DNA of 64,000 bases, taken from the NCBI GenBank assembly GCA_015296085.1, contig DVDT01000063.1:124001-188000 (forward strand), written 5' to 3'. Position numbers and translations under genes: made by a program. The DNA comes from Trichormus sp. M33_DOE_039. Its GTDB lineage: Bacteria > Cyanobacteriota > Cyanobacteriia > Cyanobacteriales > Nostocaceae. Positions 17,025 through 25,969 of this stretch are shown here, piece after piece. The stretch's first letter is position 1. Each line of letters opens with the position of its first letter. The notes under the pieces were generated by a model, which made no database searches, was not told the origin of the DNA, and saw only the letters and a program-made list of their open reading frames with translations.

Positions 17025-18287
17025 TCAGTAACCATTATTAGGTACTCCGTTCACATACTGACCTTGGGTTTGGCGAGTATATGGAAAATTAGATTGGGGA
17101 ATTTGGTTAGGTTGCTGCCAGATAGAATTACCATAATTACTAGGTACTAATGGCGTTGTATTAATGACGGCACTAGGACGGGGATTGCGGATAGTGTAGG
17201 GGCCGATAATTGGCGATGTTCCGGTGATGACAGTTGTCGTCGCCGGGACTTGATTAGGCACAACCTGATTGTTATTGAAGTTAGTGTAAGAACCTGGTTG
17301 GATATTAGTCGTAGTTGGTTGAATATAACCTGGTCTAGCATTTAACTCTGCACCCGGTAAAACAGGCTGACCGCTAAGGTTATTGTAAACCCCAGGCTGA
17401 GGATTAATTGTGTTTGGTTGCAGATAATTTGTAGGAGAATTTATCCTCGTACTCGGTGAAAAACTTTGTTGAGGATTATTGAAATTATTGTATCCGTTTG
17501 AGCGCAGATAATTGGTTGGCGAATTAATTCCTATACTGGGCGAGAAGGTTTGATTGGGTGAAGTCATAATAGGGGCAGTTCTCCCATAGGAATCACTGCT
17601 GATAGGAGTTATGGCTGATGAATTTGCACCATTCAAGCTAGATGTATTTTGGGTATTGGTAGAATTAACAGCCGTGGATAAATTGTTAACTGAATTAGTA
17701 TTCAGAGCATCATTAGTTGGATTAACTAATCCTGTTCCTGTCCTTGCGGAACTTGGTATTGCTGCTGTTGATTCAGTCACTGAATTTGAAGAAGTAAAAC
17801 CTAATAACTGTTTATTATCAGTCGCTCCAAAGCGTAATAAATTTTCAGATTGTGATACAAAGATATTTTGGTTTTGAGATGTGGCTAGGGGATCAAAATT
17901 GTTAGGAATAGGTTGTGATTTTTGATCAGTCGATTTTTGTTTACTAGTAGTATCAGGAGATGAATTTTTATTTTTATCGTCTTGAGAGTTATTTAAGGGT
18001 GTAGGTAAGATTAATGGTTCATTTGTATTTAATAATAGTGGTAAATTATCAATATCTGCAGCGATCGCTCTATCTTCAGCTGAAAGTGAAGCACCCAGCG
18101 GATCTGAAGAATTCACGCCACTATTATTTCTGGCCCCGAATATATCCGGGTTTGCCCAATATTCATGAATTAGTAGCCCCACCACTGATAAAAAAATGGC
18201 AGTACCCCAAAAACTAGGTCTCCCCAAATTCATTAATCGGGCTTTGAGATAGCGTAAATAAGCCGGAGGATAACGACGATTTGGCAT
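17025..18287 (-). CDS. Asn/Ser/Thr-rich membrane-anchored protein, unknown
   Basis: A 420-residue protein I do not recognise. A basic N-terminus ('MPNRRYPPAYLRYLKARLM') and one hydrophobic segment near residues 27-45 ('FWGTAIFLSVVGLLIHEYW') indicate a type II anchor with the bulk outside the cytoplasm. The rest is low-complexity, rich in Asn, Ser, Thr, Pro and Gln. It has internal repeats: the block FSPSxxINSPTNYLxxN occurs twice (about residues 245-265 and 275-295), and NxQPGxYxN units occur near 297 and 330. It follows lptF by 76 nt on the same strand, at the end of the Lpt operon, so it may belong to the envelope-transport group. It could be a cell-surface or periplasmic spacer protein. 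Confidence 0.65.
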   Translation of the reverse strand: MPNRRYPPAYLRYLKARLMNLGRPSFWGTAIFLSVVGLLIHEYWANPDIFGARNNSGVNSSDPLGASLSAEDRAIAADIDNLPLLLNTNEPLILPTPLNNSQDDKNKNSSPDTTSKQKSTDQKSQPIPNNFDPLATSQNQNIFVSQSENLLRFGATDNKQLLGFTSSNSVTESTAAIPSSARTGTGLVNPTNDALNTNSVNNLSTAVNSTNTQNTSSLNGANSSAITPISSDSYGRTAPIMTSPNQTFSPSIGINSPTNYLRSNGYNNFNNPQQSFSPSTRINSPTNYLQPNTINPQPGVYNNLSGQPVLPGAELNARPGYIQPTTTNIQPGSYTNFNNNQVVPNQVPATTTVITGTSPIIGPYTIRNPRPSAVINTTPLVPSNYGNSIWQQPNQIPQSNFPYTRQTQGQYVNGVPNNGY

Positions 18288-18363
18288 AGTAGTTAGTTAA
18301 TAGTTAATAGTCATTAGTTATTAGTTTTTTCTCTGGACTCTTACTAACTTGTCTCTCCCTGCC

Positions 18364-19539
18364 CTAACGTTGAGCAACACGCACTAATAAAAATATACCT
18401 ATTCCTAAGAAAATGAAGTTGGGCAACCAAGCACCTAAAAAGGGAGAAAATATACCTGCTTGTCCTAATGCGCCAGTAATAAAGCTGAGTAGGTAGTAAG
18501 AAAAAATCACAATTACGCTAATACCGAAACTTGTACCTCTTCCTGTGCGTTGGGGGATAGTTCCCATAGCAGCACCTACTAACCCGAAAACTACGCAGAC
18601 AAACGGTAAGGCAATTTTTTGCTGAATCCGTACTTCTAGTTTACGAATTTTTTGGCGATCGCCTCCCAATCTTTCTACAGTAAGTTGTTCTAAAGCCTCA
18701 GAAATATTCATCTCGCCATAGTCGCGGCTTTTTTCTGCCAGACTTAAAGGTGTACGGGGAAGCCTTAATTGTTGCTTTTCAAATCTTAAGATATTGCGAT
18801 AAGAGCGATCAGGAGCGACTAAGTAGATTGTACCGTTATAGAAATCCCAAACACTTTGTGAGCCATTCCACTGTGCTGATTCAGCCACCACAATTTGATT
18901 TAATCCATCTGTGGAACGGTCGATGATAGTTAAGCCTTTCATCTGCTTACCATCAAACTGGTCAGCATAAAACAGACGCGTCAACATCTTGTTTTTAGTC
19001 CCGTCTGGCTCTACAACGTCTCGGTATTCAGGATAAAAAATATTTTGTTGTTTAATAGTTGGTTTGTCTGATCTGATGGCTGCATTCAAGGTAAGAGTAG
19101 CTTGATAATTAGCGGCTGGTGCAATTTGCTCGTTAAAGACAAAAGTCATACCAGTAACGACAAAGCTTAGTATTACCGCTGTTAGTACCATCCGATAAAC
19201 ACTAACCCCACAACCTCGCAAAGCGATTAATTCACTCTCACTAGAAAGACGACTATAAGCCATCAAAGTCGCTAACAGCGTGGACATCGGGAAAGCTAAG
19301 ACAATAAAAGCAGGTAGTTTTAATAAGAAAACCTGCACAGCAATACTTACTGGTAATCCAGATTCGACAACCTTACGTACTAGCTCAAATACTGCATCAA
19401 CAGTCACACCAATTGACGAAAAAGCCCCTACACCAAACAAGAATGTGGGCAATAGTTCGCTAGCCAAGTAGCGATCCATAATCGTAAAAGGCAGTAACGA
19501 TCTGAGGCTGTAGAAAGGCGCGAACTGTTTAGACACCAT
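18364..19539 (-). CDS. lptF: LptF/LptG-family permease
   Basis: A 391-residue inner-membrane permease of the YjgP/YjgQ family for lipopolysaccharide export. It begins with 'IMDRYLASELLPTFLFGVGA' near residues 20-39 and has three membrane segments in the N-terminal part (about 30-50, 68-90, 110-135), a soluble beta-jellyroll-like periplasmic region (about 140-290), and three C-terminal segments (about 305-330, 340-355, 365-385). Only one LptF/G-type protein is present here, which would act as a homodimer or pair with one encoded elsewhere. It lies 55 nt after lptB in the same operon. Intergenic TAGTTATTAGT-type repeats lie on both sides of the gene. Confidence 0.9.
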   Translation of the reverse strand: MVSKQFAPFYSLRSLLPFTIMDRYLASELLPTFLFGVGAFSSIGVTVDAVFELVRKVVESGLPVSIAVQVFLLKLPAFIVLAFPMSTLLATLMAYSRLSSESELIALRGCGVSVYRMVLTAVILSFVVTGMTFVFNEQIAPAANYQATLTLNAAIRSDKPTIKQQNIFYPEYRDVVEPDGTKNKMLTRLFYADQFDGKQMKGLTIIDRSTDGLNQIVVAESAQWNGSQSVWDFYNGTIYLVAPDRSYRNILRFEKQQLRLPRTPLSLAEKSRDYGEMNISEALEQLTVERLGGDRQKIRKLEVRIQQKIALPFVCVVFGLVGAAMGTIPQRTGRGTSFGISVIVIFSYYLLSFITGALGQAGIFSPFLGAWLPNFIFLGIGIFLLVRVAQR

Positions 19540-19594
19540 AGATTTTTAGTCAATAGTTATTGATCAATAGTTATTAGTCGCCAGTTTTACACCC

Positions 19595-20323
19595 TTACAC
19601 TTGGAAATTATCGCCTAAATAATACTGACGCACGAGAGGATTGTTGTATAGTTCATCGGCTGTACCATAGGCGAGGATTTGTCCTTCGCGCATGATGTAG
19701 GCGCGGTCTGTAATGGCTAGGGTTTCTCGAACGTTATGATCTGTGATTAATATGCCCATGCCGCGATCGCGTAGTTGTGCGACAATGTGCTGAATTTCAT
19801 GTACTGCGATCGGATCAACACCGGCAAAGGGTTCATCTAATAGTAAAAATTTTGGGCCTTCTTTCCCAGATGCTAAGGCTCTGGCTAATTCTGTACGCCG
19901 TCTTTCCCCACCAGAAAGTTGAATTCCTTTGCTTTTAGCTACTTGTTCTAAGCGGAACTCCCCCAAGAGTGTTGCTATCCGCTTTGGCCATTCCCATCGC
20001 GGTACGTTAGTTTGCTCTAACACTAAGCGAATATTATCGTAGACTGATAGTTGGCGAAAAACGCTCGCCTCTTGTGCCAGATAGCCAATGCCCAAGCGCG
20101 CTCTTTTGTGCATCGGCAATCCGGTAATATCCAAATCATCTAACCAAACTCTTCCCTGATTAGGTTTTTCTAAACCTGTGGCTATGTAGAATGTTGTCGT
20201 TTTACCAGCTCCATTCGGGCCTAGTAAACCGACAATCTCACCCTGAGATACAGAAAGGTTGACGCGATTGACAATTACTCGCTTGCCGTAAGATTTGTGA
20301 ATATTTTCTAAAACAATTTTCAC
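19595..20323 (-). CDS. lptB: LPS export ABC transporter ATP-binding protein
   Basis: A 242-residue ABC ATPase close to LptB, which powers extraction of lipopolysaccharide from the inner membrane. All nucleotide-binding motifs are intact: Walker A 'GLLGPNGAGKTTTFYIATGL' near 33-52, Q-loop 'GYLAQEASVFRQLSVYDNI', signature 'LSGGERRRTELARAL', Walker B 'FLLLDEPFAGVDPIA' and the switch His in 'GILITDHNVRETL'. The sequence 'QEASVFR' after the Q-loop and the ending 'YNNPLVRQYYLGDNFQV' are LptB hallmarks. It starts 28 nt after lptA, so they are co-transcribed. Confidence 0.95.
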   Translation of the reverse strand: MKIVLENIHKSYGKRVIVNRVNLSVSQGEIVGLLGPNGAGKTTTFYIATGLEKPNQGRVWLDDLDITGLPMHKRARLGIGYLAQEASVFRQLSVYDNIRLVLEQTNVPRWEWPKRIATLLGEFRLEQVAKSKGIQLSGGERRRTELARALASGKEGPKFLLLDEPFAGVDPIAVHEIQHIVAQLRDRGMGILITDHNVRETLAITDRAYIMREGQILAYGTADELYNNPLVRQYYLGDNFQV

Positions 20324-20351
20324 TATTTGCGGACTTTCTTAATGGTTGATG

Positions 20352-20849
20352 CTAATTAGCAGGTTTGAGTGCTGGTGTTTTGGGAGCAGGTGTACTATTT
20401 GTAGTTTCTAGTTGTGAGTCTTCCACCATGTAGATAGACTCCACCTGACGACTCGATTGGGGTAAGGCGACAAATCGCCCTTCATCAATCAAATATGTCA
20501 CCTTTTCGGCGCGGATACTATTACCACCTTGTTGCAAAATATAGACATTACCACTGAAATCTATCCGGCGTTCTTTACTGAAATATTGGGCTTGAGATGC
20601 TGTAGCCTGAATCTGGCGAGCAGGATACAACATTTGTACATTACCACGAGCCGTGATCACCTGATTCTTTGCGTCGTATTCTTGGATATCAGAACGGATG
20701 GTCAGGGGACGATTCCCGGCCGGTGTTTGTGCTGTAGCGGTTTGTAGTTGTTTGGGCAGAGCTACAGCACTGAATAATGTAGCTTGTAATACCAGAGCTA
20801 ATCCGAGACGGCGCATTTTTGATAAGGGAAATTTATAACAGGGCATCAT
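20352..20849 (-). CDS. lptA: LptA/OstA-like periplasmic protein
   Basis: A 165-residue protein with an N-terminal signal segment ('LGLALVLQATLFSAVALPKQ', cleavage likely after TATAQ near residue 40) and an OstA/LptA beta-jellyroll: 'LTIRSDIQEYDAKNQVITAR', 'GNVQMLYPARQIQATASQAQ', 'YFSKERRIDFSGNVYILQQG'. LptA forms the periplasmic bridge for lipopolysaccharide between the inner- and outer-membrane parts of the Lpt machine. The C-terminus is a Pro/Ala/Thr-rich tail. A Met at 20816 (before the hydrophobic core) is a possible alternative start. It is the first gene of the lptA-lptB-lptF operon; the promoter must lie between 20850 and the CRISPR array. Confidence 0.85.
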   Translation of the reverse strand: MMPCYKFPLSKMRRLGLALVLQATLFSAVALPKQLQTATAQTPAGNRPLTIRSDIQEYDAKNQVITARGNVQMLYPARQIQATASQAQYFSKERRIDFSGNVYILQQGGNSIRAEKVTYLIDEGRFVALPQSSRQVESIYMVEDSQLETTNSTPAPKTPALKPAN

Positions 20850-21082
20850 AGCAATGGAAGATTGGGGATTTTGACTGATATCTTAATTTATCTCCAGCAT
20901 TTTTCTCTAACCAATCCAATGGGGAATCATTAGGGATAGATACTAGCTATAGTTTCGACGCTTCACTAAATCTTAAAGTTTCTTCCATATTAAACTTGAT
21001 TTTTCAACTAAACATCAAATTGTAGCGTGTGTTAAATCGATGTGTTGCACACCGCAGATAGTGTTGTTTGACAGAGTTAAAC

Positions 21083-21924
21083 GTTTCAATCCCTAATAGG
21101 GATTAGTAGAAATTGCAATACTTCTGCGTCTGGGTAGAGTGCTGATAATCTCTTGTTTCAATCCCTAATAGGGATTAGTAGAAATTGCAATTGCTGTCTG
21201 CTGCTTGGCTGCATCCAATAGCTGCCCTTGCGTTTCAATCCCTAATAGGGATTAGTAGAAATTGCAATTCGCTTGTTTTCTTCTGCATCCCGTAATCGCT
21301 GGGAATTTGTTTCAATCCCTAATAGGGATTAGTAGAAATTGCAATACTGGACAGAGCAGTACATAGACGCGAATACAGGAGTTTCAATCCCTAATAGGGA
21401 TTAGTAGAAATTGCAATCACAAAAACATACATACAGGAATCTTACCCATGAGTTTCAATCCCTAATAGGGATTAGTAGAAATTGCAATAGAAAGAAATTG
21501 AGAGAATTATCGGGAAAATTGGTTTCAATCCCTAATAGGGATTAGTAGAAATTGCAATGTTGTGACATACCCTTTTACGACCATGATAGAAAGTTTCAAT
21601 CCCTAATAGGGATTAGTAGAAATTGCAATCACCCACAATTTTTTACCTCAGAGAGTAGTAAATTGTTTCAATCCCTAATAGGGATTAGTAGAAATTGCAA
21701 TTTTAGCATTCCAGCTTTTAGGTTGAGTAGGAATATTATTTGTTTCAATCCCTAATAGGGATTAGTAGAAATTGCAATATAAGTCCTCAGTTGTCAACCC
21801 TAAGAGCCAACATAGTTTCAATCCCTAATAGGGATTAGTAGAAATTGCAATTCTCACCACTAAGACGGACAACAGTCAGCTCAAAATGTTTCAATCCCTA
21901 ATAGGGATTAGTAGAAATTGCAAT
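21083..21924 (-). CRISPR. CRISPR array, 12 repeats and 11 spacers, no adjacent cas genes
   Basis: Twelve identical 37-nt repeats start at 21083, 21155, 21232, 21309, 21381, 21452, 21522, 21593, 21665, 21742, 21815 and 21888. Spacers are 33-40 nt and all differ. On the plus strand each repeat begins GTTTCAATCCC and ends AGAAATTGCAAT; on the minus strand it ends in GGGATTGAAAC, so ATTGAAAC would be the crRNA 5' tag, as in cyanobacterial type I-D/III arrays. The repeat holds a palindrome, AATCCCTA-T-TAGGGATT. Transcription is therefore inferred to be leftward from a leader at the right end. None of the repeats is degenerate, not even at the distal (left) end. No cas gene occurs anywhere in this window. 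Confidence 0.98.
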
Positions 21925-22150
21925 AGCGGCAATTGGAAACACTGTCTATATTTAGTTTTCAAGGTTCGGTTGCGCGGATGGGGTAATCTTAGCATGAAAA
22001 ATTCTGATTGAGTAGAGCCAAAATAGCTAAAACCCTTACTAAATAAAGTGCGCGGGTACTTTATAACAAAAAAATCTCTAAAGTCTTATGCTGACCGACT
22101 TTGAGACTGAGTTGTGAAAACCTAATTTTGAACACCCACCCATCCGCGCA
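21925..22150 (-). promoter_or_regulatory. CRISPR leader region
   Basis: DNA to the right of the array. Read on the minus strand it contains AACCTTGAAAACTAAATA (21966-21949) about 24 nt before the first repeat, a sequence I associate with cyanobacterial CRISPR leaders. A perfect 12-bp inverted repeat, TGCGCGGATGGG (21971-21982) and CCCATCCGCGCA (22139-22150), brackets the region. The interval up to the DUF2470 gene at 22298 holds nothing else I recognise. Confidence 0.6.
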
Positions 22151-22297
22151 TCCAGTCCCAAAAATTACTCAGTCGCCAACATCTACCACCAATTTCCAAA
22201 ATTGGGTAAGAGATACAAATTCAGAAAACCCAGAAAATCAAGCTTTTTGAATTTTGTGGCTCGCTTCCCATAGAGTTATATTGAATTGGTATTAACT

Positions 22298-22579
22298 CTA
22301 GGCTTTTACCCGTGCTTGCTTTACCATCGCAATCAGAGTATGATGAGCGTCTTCTGAATCAGCTAGAACATGATCGAACTGAATGCGAACAGGAAGACTT
22401 TCGCCATTAACTTGTGCTGTTAAATCCATACCTTGAGCATCAATAGCTAGCATTTGCGCTGCTGTTGCTTGAGAGACTCCGCCAAAAACCTGGGCGTAAA
22501 GTAGCACAGCATTAGCGTGATCTTCGTTCATGTGGTTGCAAATGCGTGAGCTAACTTCAGGAGAAAACTGATCTGGCAT
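22298..22579 (-). CDS. DUF2470 domain protein
   Basis: A 93-residue stand-alone DUF2470 protein. The family motif is plain: 'SRICNHMNEDHANAVLLYAQ' near residues 10-29 (conserved His-Met-Asn-x-Asp-His) followed by 'MLAIDAQGMDLTAQV' and 'VRIQFDHVLADSEDAHHTLI'. DUF2470 is found at the C-terminus of haem-binding or FMN-binding split-barrel proteins such as HugZ-like proteins and chloroplast GluTR-binding protein, where it contributes to haem or regulator binding. Here it is free-standing. A role in tetrapyrrole metabolism is possible but inferred. It is divergent from the phosphatase gene and flanks the CRISPR leader, with no sign of linkage to it. Confidence 0.85.
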   Translation of the reverse strand: MPDQFSPEVSSRICNHMNEDHANAVLLYAQVFGGVSQATAAQMLAIDAQGMDLTAQVNGESLPVRIQFDHVLADSEDAHHTLIAMVKQARVKA

Positions 22580-22782
22580 AGCGAATTAAAGAGTTATCAA
22601 TAAGAGAACTGCACCAATTCTAAGATAAGCAAGGGTAAATTTTGACAAGGGAACAGGGAAATCCCAACAGGGAACATACAATAAATTTATATTTGTCAAG
22701 TAGTTTTTACCTTTGTTCGTGGAAATATGACCGCTTAAACTGTAACCAAAGTGTTCAGCTAGTTTATGGTAGCGAAGATCAG

Positions 22783-23541
22783 ATGAGCGAAATTAGTAAA
22801 CGTCAAATAGTTATTGGGGATGTGCATGGTTACTATGAGGGATTAATTAATTTATTAGAAGCGATCGCACCAAATACCGACGACGAAGTATATTTTTTGG
22901 GGGACTTAATTGATCGTGGGCCTCACAGTTCACAGGTAATTGATTTTGTTAGACACCACAATTACCAATGTCTACTGGGAAACCACGAGCAGATGTTATT
23001 AAATATTTTGACTGGTGAAAATATCCCTGTAGCTTTAATGCAAGCATGGTTACACAGTGGAGGACAAGCAACCATTGCTAGCTACCCAGATGCTACCGTT
23101 TCCCCAGAACATATAGATTGGCTAAAAAGTTTACCTACCTATCTTGATTTAGGGAAGATTTGGCTAACTCATGCTGGGGTTGACCCTAAAAAAACCATCC
23201 GAGAACAAACGGCTGATCAATTTTGCTGGATTAGAGATGAATTTCATAGCATAGAACAACCTTATTTTGCTGATAAATTGATTGTTGTCGGTCATACAAT
23301 TACTTTTACTTTTCCTGATGTCAACCCTGGCCAATTAGCTCAAGGTCAGGGATGGTTAGATATAGATACTGGTGCTTACCATCCTCGTAGCGGCTGGTTG
23401 ACTGGATTTGACATTACGAATAATCTAATTTATCAAACTAATGTTTTTACTAACCGCTTACGTAGCCTACCCTTATCAGAAGCGGTGATGAAAGTTGAAC
23501 CAGCAAAAATAAATGCTCGTCGCAGTCAGCAACGAGCATAA
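22783..23541 (+). CDS. PPP-family serine/threonine phosphatase (metallophosphoesterase)
   Basis: About 252 residues from the ATG at 22783, which is preceded by GAAG; the open frame extends further upstream to 22642 only through a TTG start and unconserved residues. All PPP motifs are present: 'VIGDVHGYYEGL' near 10-21, 'FLGDLIDRGPHS' near 42-53, 'LLGNHEQML' near 72-80, and C-terminal His residues in 'WLTHAGVDP' and 'VVGHTITF'. This is the arrangement of bacterial PrpA/ApaH-like phosphatases, which dephosphorylate proteins or dinucleotide polyphosphates. It is single and divergent from the DUF2470 gene. Substrate unknown. Confidence 0.88.
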   Translation: MSEISKRQIVIGDVHGYYEGLINLLEAIAPNTDDEVYFLGDLIDRGPHSSQVIDFVRHHNYQCLLGNHEQMLLNILTGENIPVALMQAWLHSGGQATIASYPDATVSPEHIDWLKSLPTYLDLGKIWLTHAGVDPKKTIREQTADQFCWIRDEFHSIEQPYFADKLIVVGHTITFTFPDVNPGQLAQGQGWLDIDTGAYHPRSGWLTGFDITNNLIYQTNVFTNRLRSLPLSEAVMKVEPAKINARRSQQRA

Positions 23542-23585
23542 ACAATTCCAACTTTTCTACGAGATTTTGCTAGAAAATTCTCCGA

Positions 23586-24419
23586 CTACAACACGGGGCG
23601 GATATTAGCTCGATAACTAGCAGTGTCTAATCCGTCACGTCCATTACCCGGTTGACGATTAATAGCAGTTTGCAAAGCATTGATGCGATCGCTAGTAGCT
23701 GGGTGAGTGCTTAAAAACGTTGGGGCAGAACTGCCGCTTCTCAGTAATTTTCGCATAAAGCTGACCATGCCGCTAGGAGCATAACCCGCCCGTGTCAGAG
23801 TTCTCAACCCCCGCTTATCCGCATCAAACTCATCTTGACGACTGCGGGGACGATTGAGTGCTAGCTCTACACCAATTCCCACGGCGGTATTTCGATCTAA
23901 ACCCGCAGCTGTAGCCACACCACTTGCTAGTGCTTTTTGCTGCATTTGTTTGACTAGATGCTTACCGCTAATGTGACCCCATTCATGAGAGATCACACTG
24001 GCGAGTTCTGCTTCATTTTCTGCGGTTTTGAGTAAACCCGTGTTGACATAAACAAAACCCCCCGCAGTTGCAAACGCATTCACAGCATTATCTTCTACTA
24101 CCTGGAATGTGGCTGGGAGATTGGGGCGATCGCTATTTGCTACTATCCGCCTCCCAATTTGTTCCACATAGCGATTAATTTGCGGATCACGGTTAAGTCT
24201 AATTTCGCTACGTAATTGCTGATTCATTTGCGCGCCTAGTTCTACTTCCTGGCGATCAGATATATTCGATAGTTGAAATATTTGCGCTCCTCGGAACAAT
24301 AGGGGCAATAAATCTATAGCTCTTCCAGGTAAAGGTGTGGTGAGACACAAGCTTACAGCAACCACTACCGAAATTAACGGATAAAACCAGCGTCGCCGCC
24401 AAAGATGATAATTTGCCAT
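23586..24419 (-). CDS. M48-family metalloprotease, exported
   Basis: About 277 residues if started at the ATG at 24419, which has AGGAAAGG just upstream; in-frame Met codons at 24440 and 24473 are alternatives. The N-terminus 'MANYHLWRRRWFYPLISVVV' plus a hydrophobic run ending 'LPGRA' is a signal sequence. The protease core has 'VISHEWGHISGKHLV' with the zinc HExxH and 'RQDEFDADKRGLRTL' with the Glu ligand. This is the M48C (BepA/LoiP, Oma1-like) layout: 'EVELGAQMNQQLRSEIRLNR' before the core and 'FLSTHPATSDRINALQTAI' after it. It should act in the periplasm on misfolded envelope proteins. Single gene, minus strand. Confidence 0.9.
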   Translation of the reverse strand: MANYHLWRRRWFYPLISVVVAVSLCLTTPLPGRAIDLLPLLFRGAQIFQLSNISDRQEVELGAQMNQQLRSEIRLNRDPQINRYVEQIGRRIVANSDRPNLPATFQVVEDNAVNAFATAGGFVYVNTGLLKTAENEAELASVISHEWGHISGKHLVKQMQQKALASGVATAAGLDRNTAVGIGVELALNRPRSRQDEFDADKRGLRTLTRAGYAPSGMVSFMRKLLRSGSSAPTFLSTHPATSDRINALQTAINRQPGNGRDGLDTASYRANIRPVL

Positions 24420-24565
24420 CCAGCCTTTCCTATTAATCATAATTTCGGTGAGACAATTTTTGCAGGGGAACATTTATTAATCTAGGACGTACATACGCTG
24501 TTTAAAGTTGCATTCGTAACTCAGGGGTTAGAACGTAGGGAAAATGCTCCCCCTGTCTCCCATAT

Positions 24566-25555
24566 TTACTTTGTGTCCTCTCCCTCTTCCTTAACTGCTG
24601 TAATTAGTGATCGCACTTCTTCTACTCCTTCCGATGGTTCAAATGAGAGCGGGAATTTTCCTTTAGCAATCATGCGTAATCCTAAAGGTGCAAGGCTAAG
24701 TAATCCTCGCAAATCTTGGAAGTAATTACCCACAACTTGTAAGCCAAACTGTCTTTCATCAATCCAGCCACCAGCTTTGACTAACTCTACTAATACTTTG
24801 CGGTGGCGAATTGAGCGGCTATCACTAGCTTGTTTTTGGCTGAGGATTTCCTGTTTAATTTTGCTGATTTGTTCCAGTGGTGCAACTTCCATTGGACAAA
24901 CTGCATCGCAGTAGAGACAACGGGTACAGCCCCAAACGCCTTTAGTACCTTCGTTGTAGTTTTCTAGGCGATTAGCTGTATCACTATCGCGGGAGTCGGC
25001 AACCATGCGGTAAGCTTTAGCCAGAGCATGAGGTCCAACAAAATCGGGATTTACTTCTCGTGCATTGCATTCTGAGTAGCAAGCACCACACATGATACAG
25101 TTACCAGTTTGATCAAGCTGCGATCGCTCTTGTGGCGTTTGCAAAAACTCTCTTTCTGGTACTTGTCTAGCGGCGGTACTGACATAAGGCGCAACCGCTT
25201 CTAAATTTTGCCAGAAACTACTCATATCCACCACTAAATCTTTAATGACTGGCATATTTCCCATTGGTGCGATCGTAATTTCTAGCATCCCATTGGTTTG
25301 ATTTTTGGATCTTGCCAGTTCACTGCCTACATTTTCTTTACAAGCTAAAGCCGAACGTCCATTAATTCGCATTGCACAGCTACCACAAATAGTATTGCGA
25401 CAGTTTTTGCGAAATGCTAAGGTTCCATCCTGCTCCCATTTAATGCGATTTAGACAGTCCAAAATCGTATTACTAGGTTCTGTCTCTAAAATGTAACTTT
25501 GGACAACAGCAGCCGAATTTTGCTGTTGTCGAACGATTTTAAAATTAACTTCCAT
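24566..25555 (-). CDS. sdhB: Succinate dehydrogenase/fumarate reductase iron-sulfur subunit
   Basis: A 329-residue SdhB/FrdB protein carrying electrons between the flavin subunit and quinone. The N-terminal 2Fe-2S domain has 'CRNTICGSCAMRINGRSALA' near 52-71 with a further Cys directly after. The C-terminal ferredoxin-like domain has 'CIMCGACYSECN' near 152-163 and 'CTRCLYCDAVCPMEV' near 213-227, giving the ligands for the 4Fe-4S and 3Fe-4S centres. The C-terminal tail (about 260-329) is longer than in E. coli SdhB (~238 residues), as in cyanobacterial versions. No sdhA is adjacent, so the subunits are encoded apart. The start codon is ATG at 25555. Confidence 0.93.
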   Translation of the reverse strand: MEVNFKIVRQQQNSAAVVQSYILETEPSNTILDCLNRIKWEQDGTLAFRKNCRNTICGSCAMRINGRSALACKENVGSELARSKNQTNGMLEITIAPMGNMPVIKDLVVDMSSFWQNLEAVAPYVSTAARQVPEREFLQTPQERSQLDQTGNCIMCGACYSECNAREVNPDFVGPHALAKAYRMVADSRDSDTANRLENYNEGTKGVWGCTRCLYCDAVCPMEVAPLEQISKIKQEILSQKQASDSRSIRHRKVLVELVKAGGWIDERQFGLQVVGNYFQDLRGLLSLAPLGLRMIAKGKFPLSFEPSEGVEEVRSLITAVKEEGEDTK

Positions 25556-25846
25556 TGTTACTCACCCAAATCTTAAATCTGGTTCATCAGCCTGAAAAAT
25601 CTTAAATCAAGGCTGGTGTTTGCAAAAATTGAGCTATATATATTGTTGCCCCTAATTTTCACACTGGCACTAATAGGCCGATTCTTCAACAGCGACTGAA
25701 TCTAGTTTAAAGATAGCTGAGATTATTCTAATGGCATCAGCAGCATCAGCTAGATTTATTTCGCCAACAAGCACTTAACCACTAACTGAAAAACCTCGAT
25801 CCTAAATCCAAAGTTTTAAATCTATCTTGAAAAGTTTCCTCCATGA

Positions 25847-25969
25847 GTAAACCCGCCTCCAGAGATTTTGTCTCTGGCACGCTGCGTGTAGATTGCTTCC
25901 ACGGTGCGTTAGATTCCCGCAGAATAGTGGTAGGCAAAATCTAAAATTGTCACTGTCAAGGGGGTTTAC
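25847..25969. other. Nested inverted repeats in the sdhB-calA gap
   Basis: Outer arms GTAAACCC (25847-25854) and GGGTTTAC (25962-25969) enclose a perfect hairpin CCAGAGA/TCTCTGG (25859-25865, 25871-25877) and a competing long-range pair AGATTTTG (25863-25870) with CAAAATCT (25935-25942). The two inner options exclude each other. It may be a structured RNA, a non-autonomous repeat element or both. The remainder of 25556-26150 shows no gene. Confidence 0.4.

Noticed and set aside
21552-21755. A plus-strand frame through the CRISPR repeats
   Set aside because: It is produced by translation of repeats and spacers and has no biological start or conservation.
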